Of a DNA stretch of 64,000 nt, positions 45,746 through 55,223 are shown piece by piece; the stretch's first letter is position 1; every line of letters begins with the position of its first letter. The stretch is from assembly GCA_963711375.1 (NCBI GenBank), contig CAVQDV010000002.1:43186-107185 (forward strand), written 5' to 3'. The DNA comes from CAVQDV01 sp963711375 (lineage in GTDB: Bacteria > Pseudomonadota > Gammaproteobacteria > Coxiellales > Coxiellaceae). A model generated the notes under the pieces. The model made no database searches and had not been told where the DNA came from. It was given only the letters and a program-made list of their open reading frames with translations. Made by a program: the position numbers and the translations under genes.

Positions 45746-45980
45746 GGGGTTCTGTGGAAGAACCGACAAAAGTGGCCGGTTTTTAAATTACTCCTAAAAT
45801 TACATGGACTTGCGAAGCCGCTTTTCCAGCAGTTCTATCAGCCCATCAAAATCAATGCTGCCTTCCTGGTCTCTAAAATGATACCGGCCCGTGAAAAGGA
45901 TATGCTGCCAAGCTACTGGCGATATCTTGCTCATTCTCGCCTACTGCCGCGCACAATCGCTGGTACACCTTAGCGGTCTT
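45746..45980 (-). mobile_element. Right-end remnant of a Tn3-family transposon (inverted copy)
   Basis: The inverted repeat GGGGTTCTGTGGAAGAACCG (45746-45765) continues into sequence that mirrors 53400-53609: the 3' end of tnpA with its terminal repeat. About 200 bases match almost perfectly, including the codons of LLEKRLRKSM. Toward 45950 the match fails after a small deletion. It is the same transposon family as the element at 49287-53609, in the opposite orientation. No other part of this copy is left. Confidence 0.85.
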
Positions 45981-46052
45981 CTCATAGGATACCTTACCGG
46001 ATCGCAAGTGAATCATGTGCCTTTGCAGCCTGAAGGCAAGAAACGATGCGCT

Positions 46053-46351
46053 CTATAGTGATTTTTTTCCGAAATAAATGGTTATGGTTGAGCCTATCAC
46101 AATAATTATGGCTCCAATTGAGGTGACTTCACTGGGAACATGATCCCAAATAATCCAATCTAATAGACCGCCAAAAATAACCATAAAAAATAGTAAGGGC
46201 GATATCAGTCGCACCGGTGCGGTGACATAAGCGCATGTGGCAAACACTTGATAAAGTGTTCCAAAAACACCTATTCCCAACAGTAATAAGCAGATATTCG
46301 GAGTAGGAGTTTGCCATTGCCCAATTGCAACAACACCACTGACGAGTGTAC
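46053..46351 (-). pseudogene. EamA/DMT-type exporter, C-terminal remnant cut by IS66
   Basis: About 99 residues of the second half of a drug/metabolite transporter: four hydrophobic spans (ICLLLLGIGVFGTLYQVFAT, APVRLISPLLFFMVIFGGLL, IIWDHVPSEVTSIGAIIIVI) in EamA order and typical end. The 5' part is missing because the gene runs into the IS66 left repeat at 46352. DMT proteins export amino acids or drugs; this one cannot function. Confidence 0.75.
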
Positions 46352-46435
46352 TGTAAGCGTTCAGCCAATTACATCTACCAAAGCTAATTAAATCCCCGCA
46401 TGCTATTCGCTCCGAAAATAACAAGGAGCAAATTA

Positions 46436-46750
46436 ATGCCAAAGATTAATGAAGAAAAGCGCGAGCGTTGGAAAGCCATTCTCAAAGAGCAAGAAATAAG
46501 CGGGCTATCTCGCCAAGCATTTTGCAAAAATCAAAATATACCCTTCTCGAATTTCGCTTATTATCAAAATATTTTTCGAAAGCAAAAGCACCCAAACTCT
46601 ACGGGCACCTTTTCACCGGTAAATGTCTCAAAACTATCTAGTCCACAAGAAATTCGCGTGGTGTTGCCGAATGGATTTCAGTGCTTATTCCCCTGCAACG
46701 TGGAAATAAATCAAGTTAAAGAATTGGTGAGGACACTTTTATTATGCTGA
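46436..46750 (+). CDS. IS66 TnpA (accessory protein)
   Basis: 104 residues from ATG 46436 with GGAG just upstream. It has the IS66 TnpA helix-turn-helix (ERWKAILKEQEISGLSRQAF and FCKNQNIPFSNFAYYQ) and the C-terminal RVVLPNGFQCLFPCN strand typical of the family. It is needed together with TnpB for IS66 movement; exact role unclear. It overlaps tnpB by 7 bases. Confidence 0.85.
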   Translation: MPKINEEKRERWKAILKEQEISGLSRQAFCKNQNIPFSNFAYYQNIFRKQKHPNSTGTFSPVNVSKLSSPQEIRVVLPNGFQCLFPCNVEINQVKELVRTLLLC

Positions 46751-47094
46751 TGCCAAATGATCTGAAAATATATTTTTATACAGAGCCGGTAGACATGAGA
46801 AAATCCATCGATACACTTTGTATCCTGGTCTCTGACGTTTTAAAAATGAATCCTACGGATGGAAATTTATTCCTATTTCGAAGCAGAAGCGGGAATAAAT
46901 TAAAAGCTTTATACTATGAAACTAATTGCTTTACGCTTTGGTATAGACGACTTGAGAAGGGGCGTTTTGTTTTTCTGAAAGATGCCCATGGACAAATAGA
47001 AATGACTCGAGAACATTTTAATTGGCTTTTAGCGAGCGATAAGTATTCTCGGCTCGAGGCTATGGAGCCCAGTCAAATCGCGAATTTTAGCTAA
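46744..47094 (+). CDS. IS66 TnpB (Orf2)
   Basis: 116 residues. Family signature KIYFYTEPVDMRKSIDTL near the start, then NLFLFRSRSGNKLKALYYET and CFTLWYRRLEKGRF, which define IS66 Orf2. ATG 46744 overlaps the tnpA stop, so the two are translationally coupled. The third gene begins 53 bases on. Confidence 0.92.
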   Translation: MLMPNDLKIYFYTEPVDMRKSIDTLCILVSDVLKMNPTDGNLFLFRSRSGNKLKALYYETNCFTLWYRRLEKGRFVFLKDAHGQIEMTREHFNWLLASDKYSRLEAMEPSQIANFS

Positions 47095-47147
47095 ATTTTT
47101 TGAATAAAAATCTCGAAAAAATTAGGATCATCTGATATATTACGCGA

Positions 47148-48713
47148 ATGAAAATTGATATTCAAAACCTGCCCGATTCACCTGATTTGTTGCGCGAAAT
47201 GATCATTGAATTAAGTGAATACAAAGAAAAGTACGAACAGTTGGAAGACTATAAGAAGAAATACGAGCAACTGAAAGACTATAAGAAAAAATATGAGCAG
47301 TTAGTTGAAGCGCTTCGTTTAGCCAAGCAAGAACGTTTTGCACCATCGTCTGAGAAAAATATTTTCCAAACGGATTTTTTTGATGAGCCTGGAACCGAAT
47401 TACCTGAGGCTGTAAAAGAGCAGCTTGCTGAAGAAGTTGAGGTTCAATCGCATAAGCGTAAAAAACATCCTATTCGGACGCCCCTTCCCGAATTTTTGCC
47501 TCGCGAAATTATTCTACATGACCTTAAGGACGAAGAAGAAATCTGCCATTGTGGCGAACATTTGGTGCGGATTGGCGAAGAAATTAGTGAGCAATTAAAA
47601 TATATCCCAGCAAAAATTAGCGTTATCCAGCACGTTAGACCAAAATATGCCTGCAAACCTTGCGAAGAAAATGTCAAAATTGCACCGATGCCTTTATTGC
47701 TTCTCCCGAAAAGCATAGCTACTCCAGAATTAGTGGCCAACACTATTATTACAAAATATTGTGATCATATTCCGTTGTATCGACAGGAATCCATTTGGTC
47801 TCGCATAGGGGTGGAAATGCCGAGAAGCAGTCTATGCGGATGGATTTTAAAAACATCGGAATTATGCGAGCCACTCGTAAAATGGCTTCAAAAATTAATT
47901 ATTGCTTATGATTACGCGCAAGCCGACGAAACTACTGTGCAAGTGCTTAATGAAAAAGGTCGAGAAAACACAGCGAAATCTTACATGTGGTGTTATCGTG
48001 GTGGCGGCGAAAAAATTTGTGTCGTTTACGAATATCAAGAAACCCGGGCTGGAGCTCATGCCAAGAAATTTCTAACCGATTTTAAAGGATATTTACAAAG
48101 CGATGCTTATTCAGGTTACCTCTGGGCAAATGACGAGAAAAAAATTATACGCGTGGGTTGCCATGCTCATGCTCGACGTCCATTTGCTGAGTTAGCGAAG
48201 CTTTCAAAAACACCTGGGCTTGCTGTGGAAGCGCTCAAATTTTATCGAAAATTATATGCTATTGAAAAAGAAGCTCGCGAAAATAATTTTTCATTAGAAA
48301 GGCGCCATGAAATTCGAAAGGAAAAATCGGTCCCAATATTAGAGGCATTTAAACAGTGGCTTGATCATCATCTTGTTAAAACATCCGATCAAGGAAAAAT
48401 AGGAAAGGCTATCCGTTATTGTTTAACAAATTGGAATGAGTTGACGAATTATTTAAAAGACGGTCGAATTGAAATCGATAATAATCTTATTGAAAATGCC
48501 ATTCGACCCTTTGCTCTTGGCAGGAAAAATTGGCTGTTTTCTGGAAGTTCAGCAGGTGCGAAAGCGGGTGCAATTTTTTATTCTTTGATTGAAACGTGCA
48601 AGGCGAACGGAGTGGAGCCTTATAAATATTTTTGTGCGATGTTAAATCGTATTCGAAGCTGTAAATCCGACGAGGATTACCGAAAGTTATTGCCACAATT
48701 TATTGAACTCTAA
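47148..48713 (+). CDS. IS66 TnpC transposase
   Basis: 521 residues. N-terminal coil with an 11-residue block repeated about three times (DYKKKYEQLKD-type; residues 26-60), LAKQERFAPSSEK, a zinc-binding CHCGEHL...CEE region, and the DDE core: first Asp in DYAQADETTVQVL, second in YLQSDAYSGY, Glu in NNLIENAIRPFALGRKNWLF. The gene is intact. The C-terminal IS66-C segment (AIFYSLIETCKANGVEPYKY) is present, so the element may be active. Confidence 0.93.
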   Translation: MKIDIQNLPDSPDLLREMIIELSEYKEKYEQLEDYKKKYEQLKDYKKKYEQLVEALRLAKQERFAPSSEKNIFQTDFFDEPGTELPEAVKEQLAEEVEVQSHKRKKHPIRTPLPEFLPREIILHDLKDEEEICHCGEHLVRIGEEISEQLKYIPAKISVIQHVRPKYACKPCEENVKIAPMPLLLLPKSIATPELVANTIITKYCDHIPLYRQESIWSRIGVEMPRSSLCGWILKTSELCEPLVKWLQKLIIAYDYAQADETTVQVLNEKGRENTAKSYMWCYRGGGEKICVVYEYQETRAGAHAKKFLTDFKGYLQSDAYSGYLWANDEKKIIRVGCHAHARRPFAELAKLSKTPGLAVEALKFYRKLYAIEKEARENNFSLERRHEIRKEKSVPILEAFKQWLDHHLVKTSDQGKIGKAIRYCLTNWNELTNYLKDGRIEIDNNLIENAIRPFALGRKNWLFSGSSAGAKAGAIFYSLIETCKANGVEPYKYFCAMLNRIRSCKSDEDYRKLLPQFIEL

Positions 48714-48751
48714 AAGTCTTTTGAGGGCATGTACTTGCCCAAACGCTTACA

Positions 48752-49286
48752 TAGAATCTAATAAATCGTCTATTTTGTATGAAAAGCTATTAAATCGAGA
48801 ATTAGATATTATCATCACGTCTAAGTCTGCTGAAAGTCACCCTGATCTCACTAGCCACCTACTTTACCAAGAACCCGTTATCGGTATCTATAATTATAGG
48901 TTAAGGAAAAAGCTGAAAAAAAATGATGAATTAAAAAGTTTGATTTCTCATCAAGTGGGTTATGTGGAATTTCTTCCTGCACTAACACTCGGCATTGAAA
49001 TGAAGCGATATTTTTATCGTTTAAATGCACTTCCTCTGACTCAGATAAAAACGGACTCTGCTAAAAATGCGATCAAGTTAGTGAATGACTTACCGGTTTG
49101 GGGAATTGGAATCCCATTTTTAATGAGCTTACTCAGATCGCAGATCGAGAACATCAGGTATTTTCCTTTATCAGAGCCTCTCGTGTACAGTGCTTGGCAT
49201 CTGATTTATCGCAAAGACCAAAGTGAAAAACCTGCTGGAATTATCGAGAAGATATTTAAAAAATTAATGACAACCTCAAGTTTTTA
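48752..49286 (+). pseudogene. LysR-family regulator, 5'-truncated by IS66 (ligand-binding part only)
   Basis: After the IS66 end the frame reads NRELDIIITSKSAESHPDLT, LLYQEPVIGIYNYRLRKK, LVNDLPVWGIGIPFLMSL, the effector-binding lobe of a LysR regulator, about 175 residues to a TAG at 49285. The winged-helix N-terminus is missing. LysR genes often lie divergent from the transporter they control, and the DMT exporter remnant at the other side of IS66 is divergent, so these were probably one regulator-exporter pair. Confidence 0.75.
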
Positions 49287-49335
49287 GTGGTTGCGTGGAA
49301 GAACCGACAAATGTGCCCATTTGTTTATGTTGATC

Positions 49336-49581
49336 TCAATCGTGACCGCTCATTAGCGTATTAACAGCGATATCCTCGTCGATCTTAGGCCAATGCACGC
49401 CGATGCCATTACCAATGAAACGCCAGTCATTACGATCACTATCAGCGGCATCGCGAAGGCTTGGAAACCATTCCAGGGGTGCTGATATTTCTCGACCATC
49501 GGCCAATACAAAGCGCAAAGACGTTTTGGTAAAGCTCACATCAATGGCATGATCATCAAATTTAACTGCTAAAGTGCTCAT
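49336..49581 (-). CDS. DUF2442-family protein
   Basis: 81 residues. The pattern KFDDHAIDVSFTKTSLRFVL, ADGREISAPLEWFPSLRDA, and WRFIGNGIGVHWPKIDEDIA is that of DUF2442, small proteins encoded next to DUF4160. Such pairs occur repeatedly in mobile DNA and behave like toxin-antitoxin modules, though activity is not proven for this one. It overlaps the DUF4160 gene by 20 bases, with DUF4160 first. Confidence 0.85.
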   Translation of the reverse strand: MSTLAVKFDDHAIDVSFTKTSLRFVLADGREISAPLEWFPSLRDAADSDRNDWRFIGNGIGVHWPKIDEDIAVNTLMSGHD

Positions 49582-49798
49582 TCCACTTCTCCAAAAATTT
49601 TACACGGTTCTCAATCACAATAGCCCTGACTTCCGTCAGGTCATGGCTTCTAAAGCCATAAGAGCTAGCCAGGTTCACCGGGTCCAGCCAGAATTTAGCC
49701 ACTTTCTCCCCAAATTCCACATGGATATGGGGTGGTTCGTTTCCTTCTAAACTAAAGAAGAAAAAGCGATATCCCTTGATTCTCAGTACTGTCGGCAT
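49562..49798 (-). CDS. DUF4160-family protein
   Basis: 78 residues. Signature: RIKGYRFFFFSLEGNEPPHI and HVEFGEKVAKFWLDP, ending NRVKFLEKWNEHF; E-x-x-x-P-x-H-I-H-V is the DUF4160 hallmark. It is paired with DUF2442 and carried between the transposon's left end and tnpR. It may act as stabiliser of the transposon, by analogy to other Tn3 toxin-antitoxin passengers. ATG 49798. Confidence 0.85.
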   Translation of the reverse strand: MPTVLRIKGYRFFFFSLEGNEPPHIHVEFGEKVAKFWLDPVNLASSYGFRSHDLTEVRAIVIENRVKFLEKWNEHFSS

Positions 49799-50016
49799 AA
49801 TTGTGCCGCATCCTTTTCAGTTAAGTCTAGCTCTATTGACGGCTATTTTGCCAGTCCAAAAAAACGACCGTTTAATTGGACCACCTGCATTGAATTTTAG
49901 AGGTATCAAAACGCCCCATTTTCGGTTTAAGATACTGGTTTTTGAAATCAAAGTCTACTGAATTGGTGGATTTTTAAGTATCGCGAACTCACTACCGAAA
50001 TACAGGAGGTTTTGTC
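49799..50016 (+). promoter_or_regulatory. Likely res region of the Tn3 transposon
   Basis: 218 non-coding bases between the divergent passenger pair and tnpR, the normal place of the resolution site. AT-rich with loose dyads. An AGGAGG ribosome binding site at 50004-50009 serves tnpR. Confidence 0.45.
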
Positions 50017-50613
50017 ATGAAAATTGGATATGCTAGGGTTAGCACACGCGAGCAAAATCTCGATATGCAGGTCATCGCCCTTGAAGAGGCGTGTTGCGAA
50101 AAAATTTACGAAGAAAAGGTCAGCGGCGTTAAAGTAGATCGCCCCATTTTAAATAATTTAATTAAGCAGCTGCGTCCAGGCGACGTGCTCGTTATTTGGA
50201 AATTAGATCGCCTAGGTCGATCGCTTAAAAATTTAATTGAATTGGTTCAGCAATTAATGGAAAAAAATATTGGTCTATGCAGCTTAAATGATCCCATCGA
50301 CACCACCAACCCACAGGGTCGATTAATTTTTAATATTTTCGCATCGCTTGCTGAATTTGAACGCGATGTAATTCGTGAGCGTACACAAGCGGGATTAAGC
50401 GCTGCACGAGCGCGCGGACGTCGAGGTGGCAGACCCAGAGGATTAGCGAAAGCCTCTGAAGCCACCGCCTGTGCGGCAGAAACCTTGTATAAAGAAAAAA
50501 AATTATCGGTGGTGGATATCTGCAAAAAATTATCCATCTCAAAAAGTACGCTGTACAAATATCTGCGGCACCGAAACGTTCCGATTACGTATTACCAAAC
50601 AGTTTCCCCGTAG
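50017..50613 (+). CDS. tnpR: TnpR serine resolvase of the Tn3 transposon
   Basis: 198 residues. Catalytic Ser in GYARVSTREQNLDMQ (Ser 9), then IWKLDRLGRSLKNLIELV, FNIFASLAEFERDVIRERTQ and GRPRG, the small serine resolvase/invertase pattern, ending in a helix-turn-helix (VVDICKKLSISKSTLYKYL). It resolves the transposition cointegrate at res. tnpA follows after 3 bases in the same direction. Confidence 0.93.
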   Translation: MKIGYARVSTREQNLDMQVIALEEACCEKIYEEKVSGVKVDRPILNNLIKQLRPGDVLVIWKLDRLGRSLKNLIELVQQLMEKNIGLCSLNDPIDTTNPQGRLIFNIFASLAEFERDVIRERTQAGLSAARARGRRGGRPRGLAKASEATACAAETLYKEKKLSVVDICKKLSISKSTLYKYLRHRNVPITYYQTVSP

Positions 50614-50616
50614 AAA

Positions 50617-53555
50617 ATGAGCAATAAAGAAAGGCTGAATTTATTAACTGATGCCGAAGTTGCGGATCTGTATTCTCGCCCGGAATTTAACGATGAAGAA
50701 AGGGACTATTTTTTTACGCTCAATAGGGAAGAGCACCATTTATTAAAAAAATACACAAGCCTTAAATCGAAAGTATTTTTAATATTACAAATGGGCTACT
50801 TCAAGGCGATACAGCAGTTTTATAAGTTCTCATTGGATGAAGTCAAAGTGGATGTGAATTTCATTCTTAAAAAACATTATTCATCTGAAAAGATAAGGCG
50901 AATCAGCGGTGCTATATGGAAGGAGAATTATGGCGAACAAAAATTCGATGTTTTGAAAATGTACGGCTATCGTGAGTGGTCCGATGCTCTTAAAGAAGCG
51001 ATCATCGATCGGCTTGAGAAGCTCATTCGCCTTCACCCCAAAGGAAATGACACCCTACGCGAATTATTTATTTTCCTCGAAAACGAGAAAATAACGTTCC
51101 TATCCTATCGAACAATTCAAGATTTATTCACGCAAGTGTTCAAAACAGAACGCGATCGACTTGAAAAAATAGTGCGCTAAAGCTCGAGGTCAAAAAAGCG
51201 GAGCAAATTAAAGAATTATATCACTTATGCAAAACGCTGATTTCCTCGCTACAGCTCTCCAATAATGCCGTTCGCTATTATGGCTCGCTGGCGGAGGAGT
51301 ACACCCCATCCCGAGTGCGAAAATTAAAAAAATCGCAGCGCTGGCTGCACATGCTGTGCTTTATTTTTAATCGCTACCAAGAATTCATGGATAATCTGAT
51401 CACCAGCTTTATGTATCACCTACGCGCGTTCCTGAATGAAGGAAAAAAATATGCCGATGAAAAAGAGGCGGAATTTATAAAGGGACTTATGCTTGAAATG
51501 CCAAACCTAGGAGAATTTTTGATTTGGTTTTCAAGCAAAGAGGTTAAGCCCAATTTAACCAGCGAACAATATAGACAGCTTGGATTCGACATTTTATCCA
51601 AAGAAAAGCAAATAGCCATTGCTGATTTAATTTGGGGAGTGGGTTTTGATAAAAAAACCGAGAAATGGAAATATTATGAGTCTCAAGCTAGGCGCATTGC
51701 GATGTACTTCCGCCCCATTTTACTGGCCGTTGATGTGGATTTTCATAAAAAAGATGCCTTAATTGCACAATTAATTAAATCGCTACGCGATTATTGTATA
51801 TCTGAAGAACCTCTTTCAAAGTTTCCGGAATCCCTTTCCTCGGCATTACTCGATAAGATGCCAAAATCCGCGCTTGAATTATTAAAATCCACTCGTGAAT
51901 CAGAAGAAATAAGCTCAACGAGATTCGAGTTTTATATTTATGAAAAAATGTACCATCAATTCGATCGGGGTAGGCTTTTTTGCAATGACAGTGTTTCGTA
52001 TTGCGATTTAGATTATGATTTAGTTCCGGATTCGATGGTGGATAAGGCCATGGAAATTTGTGAAGAGCTCGGATATAAAAAGATTCCCGTCTATTGCGAT
52101 GGACGCTTGGATCAAGCCTTATCAGCTTTAGAGGAGGCCTGGAATCAAACGAATAAAAATATTGATGAGGGCAAAAATAAAAGCATTAAAATTGAGACCG
52201 ATGATAAAGGGAACGTGACCTGGAAATTGACCTATGATGCTGATGAGTCGGAAAAAGTCACGTTTTTTGATGAATTACCGAAAAAGGACATCGCCGATGT
52301 TTTTAAATGTATGGGGGACTACCTTAGAATTTGGGGATTATTTGAAAGTCAAAAAGACAAGTATGTAAAACACAGGCATCCCAGCCCACTTGCATTAATC
52401 GCCTGCGTATTGGCCGAAGCCTTTGGATTTGGCATAGAAAAAATGTCGCAAATGTCAAATATCGATTACAATCATCTTCGCACTATCGATGAAAATTTTA
52501 TGTACGCAGAAAATTTAAAATTAGTGAACAATGGCTTTGGTGATTTCACTCATGGTTTACCGGTCTCTCGCACATGGGATCTGATCGAGAACACCATCGT
52601 TTCAGACGCAGATGGTCAGAAATACGCAACCAGTCGCCACACCATTCAATCGCGTTATTCTTCAAAGTATTTTGGGACCTGTAAGGGAATTTCGATTTAC
52701 TCGCTGACCGGAAATCACATTTCAATTAACGCAAAATGCATCGGTCCAAACGAGCATGAAAGCCATCACCTATACGATGTGATTTATAACAATAAAACGA
52801 ATATCCCGATTGATATGATGACGGGCGATGGGCACTCCATTAATCAAACCAGTTTTGTGACGCTGGATTCAATTGATGTTGAATTTATGCCGAGCATTAA
52901 GAATATTCGCATGGAGGCCGAAAAACTTCACTCTGTAAATAATCCTGATCAATATCATGGTCTGATAAAACCATCCGGTAAAATTAATAAGCCGCTCATA
53001 AAATCAGAAAAACGCGGCATCATCCGTATTTTATTGTCGCTTTTACTGCAGCAAAATACTCAGGCGGTGATTATTAGAAAATTAGCGTCGCATAAGCGTT
53101 ACAACCGATTACAAGCGGCGTTTTGGGAGTATAATAAAATTTTCAAAAGTACGCATGTGCTGAATTTAATTAACGATGAGAGCAAGCGTAAAATAATAAA
53201 GACGGCTCGTAACCGAACGGAATCCTATCACCAGTTTCATCGGATGGTCCGAAAGGTTTTCGATGGCGCTTTTAAAGGGCGGAAAATTATTTCGAATGCG
53301 ACCAGCGTTCAAGCCTCCAGATTGGTAACCAATTGCGTCATCGCTTATAATGCGATGATCCTGGATAAGGTGTACCAGCGCTTATATGTGGCGGTAGACG
53401 AGAAAAAAGCCAAGACGATGATGAGCAAGATATCACCTGTAGCTTGGCAGCATATCCTTTTCACGGGCCGGTATCATTTTAGAGACCAGGAGGGCAGCAT
53501 TGATTTTGATGGGCTGATCGAACTGCTGGAAAAGCGGCTTCGCAAGTCCATGTAA
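50617..53555 (+). pseudogene. tnpA: Tn3-family transposase tnpA, interrupted by a -1 frameshift
   Basis: The first frame runs 50617-51180 (N-terminal DUF4158-type domain). It stops at TAA after GAAAAAATAG; with one more A in that run the frame continues as LKLEVKKAEQIKELYH and on to 53555 (main body). In all about 980 residues, the usual length. Core residues are intact: Asp in VSDADGQKY, Asp in MMTGDGHSIN and Glu in NRTESYHQFHRM. The run of six A at the junction may allow programmed slippage, or be a deletion or sequencing error. Confidence 0.85.
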
Positions 53556-53609
53556 TTTCAGGAGTAATTTAAAAACCGGCCACTTTTGTCGGTTCTTCCA
53601 CGCGACCCC

Positions 53610-54361
53610 ATTTAGAACAGATGCTGCGCTGGGGATCATTACCCAATATTTATACCTGCGAATCGGATCGTGAAAAGCAGGATTTTTTACAGGCTTATGC
53701 GCATACTTATTTGAAAGAGGAAATAGCAGTAGAACAAACGGTTCGACAACTCGATCCGTTTCGACGTTTCCTCGAAGTGGCCGCGCAATGCAATGGAAAT
53801 ATTCTGAATTATGCCAATATCGCGCGAGACGTAGGAGTTGATAGTAAAACAGTTAAAGCCTATTACGGCATATTAGAAGACACGTTGATTGGATTTTTTT
53901 TAGAGCCATTTCATAATTCTTTTCGAAAGCGACTTAGCCTTAAGCCAAAATTTTATTTTTTTGATCCGGGTGTAGTTCGTGCATTAGCGCGTTTAACATC
54001 CATACCTCTGGCTCCTCAAACCATGGCTTATGGCATGGCATTTGAGCACTTTATTATCTTGGAATGTTTTCGATTAGCGGCCTATTATCATCGAGAATTT
54101 CGTTTTAGTTATCTTAGAACTCCGAGTGATGCAGAAATCGACCTCATCGTAGAAAGACCTGGAAAACCGCTACTTTGCATTGAAATTAAAAGTGCTACAA
54201 TGATTTCACCGCAAAGCCTTCGGTCTTTTATTGATCTCACAAAAGATTTACCTGACTCGGAAGCGATTTGTTTATGCAATGAAAAATACATCAAACAAAT
54301 CGAGCATGTGACAGTGTTCCCATGGCAGTTGGGAATTAAAGAATATTTTTTGCCAGAATAA
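53610..54361 (+). pseudogene. DUF4143 ATPase gene, 5' part removed by the Tn3 transposon
   Basis: About 250 residues from the transposon's end: MLRWGSLPNIYTCESDREKQ, YLKEEIAVEQTVRQLDPF, a winged-helix region and the DUF4143 nuclease-like end (SDAEIDLIVERPGKPLLCIE and KSA). The AAA part with Walker motifs is missing. An ATG at 53621 could still start a product. The other half is not in the window. The family member at 33295-34569 shows the full-length form. Confidence 0.8.
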
Positions 54362-54397
54362 GATTAAACGCAGGCTAGTTGCCGCTTCTCTATTAGT

Positions 54398-54847
54398 TTA
54401 AAACATCCCATTGGTATTGGCCGTCTTCGAGGGAATAGATTGTATAACATCCCAGTGCTCAACAATTTTAGCATTCTTTAGTTTAAAAATATCAATGATC
54501 GCCCGTCCTTTTGTTCCAGGTACTCGCACAGAGTGCACTTGTAAAATAACATAGTTTCCATCAGTAAAAACTCTCTTAATTTCACTGTGGGATTGAGGAA
54601 AGTTGAGTTTTAAAAAAGTAATGAAATTTTTTAAGCCCGTTTGTCCATCGGCCACTGCGGGATTATGTTGAGTATACCTCGTTCCTAAATATTGAGAAGC
54701 CAAATCAAAATTTTTTTGATTAAGTGCCGCGTTGTAAAACTCTAGAACAGTTTTTTTATTTTGTTCAGCGAGGGAGGGTATTGTTCCATAGGCCAATGAG
54801 GCTAAAAACGTTAAAATAAGCCCAAAAATAAGAGATGTGATTTTCAT
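54398..54847 (-). CDS. Exported SnoaL-like/NTF2-fold protein
   Basis: 149 residues. A signal peptide is visible (LIFGLILTFLASLAYGTIPS, cut near YGT). The mature part has the SnoaL-like pattern: VLEFYNAALNQKNFDLASQY, RYTQHNPAVADGQTGLKNF and KIVEHWDVIQ. Cytosolic relatives cyclise polyketides or simply bind ligands; exported ones have unknown roles. Likely periplasmic. It is separate from its neighbours. ATG 54847 with AGAGGT upstream. Confidence 0.75.
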   Translation of the reverse strand: MKITSLIFGLILTFLASLAYGTIPSLAEQNKKTVLEFYNAALNQKNFDLASQYLGTRYTQHNPAVADGQTGLKNFITFLKLNFPQSHSEIKRVFTDGNYVILQVHSVRVPGTKGRAIIDIFKLKNAKIVEHWDVIQSIPSKTANTNGMF

Positions 54848-55223
54848 AGTATACCTCTAAGTAAACCAATAGTGATGGTGAATCTTCTAATAGTCAAGCA
54901 AATTCATCCATAATCCGATGTGCTTCTCAAACAGCCGGATATAATAATCTTAGATGAGGAAGGCTCTGCTTCCACGCACCTTAGAAAACACCACCGTCCA
55001 ACAATTGGTAAAACTATCCGACTAGCTTTGTAAAATAGAAGATTCCCATGGTATTCGATCAACGTCACATTCAATGGAAAATTTATCTGTAAAGGTCCTG
55101 ATATTTTAGGCTGGCAATGCACGAGTAATAATGGCAAGATACTTTAAAGCCGCGGATTTAGCTGCCTTATCCATTTAGTGCAATTTCTAAATTTGAGACC
55201 ATAAGAAGTGAGGATTAATTGAT
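54848..55223. other. Intergenic stretch, nothing recognised
   Basis: About 375 bases with promoters of two divergent genes presumably inside. No RNA gene or repeat recognised. A GAGGA site at 55210 precedes the TTG start of the RidA gene. Confidence 0.35.

Larger units (their letters stand above)
46352..48751 (+). mobile_element. IS66-family insertion sequence, complete (about 2.4 kb)
   Basis: Terminal repeats: TGTAAGCGTTCAGCCAATTA from 46352 and its inverted partner ending at 48751 (reads TGTAAGCGTTTGGGCAAGTA on the minus strand). Between them are the three IS66 genes in order. The flanks show no 8-base duplication: the left one belongs to a DMT exporter and the right one to a LysR gene, so a deletion accompanied or followed the insertion. 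Confidence 0.88.
49287..53609 (+). mobile_element. Tn3-family transposon with a DUF2442/DUF4160 passenger pair (about 4.3 kb)
   Basis: Inverted repeats: left end from 49287 (GTGGTTGCGTGGAAGAACCG, then ACAAATGTG) and right end to 53609 (on the minus strand GGGGTCGCGTGGAAGAACCG, ACAAAAGTG). Contents in order: two small minus-strand genes, tnpR and tnpA. The flanks TTTTA and ATTTA match at 4 of 5 bases, so a 5-base duplication is not clearly preserved. The right end cuts a DUF4143 ATPase gene. tnpA is frameshifted, so movement would need slippage or help. Confidence 0.85.
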
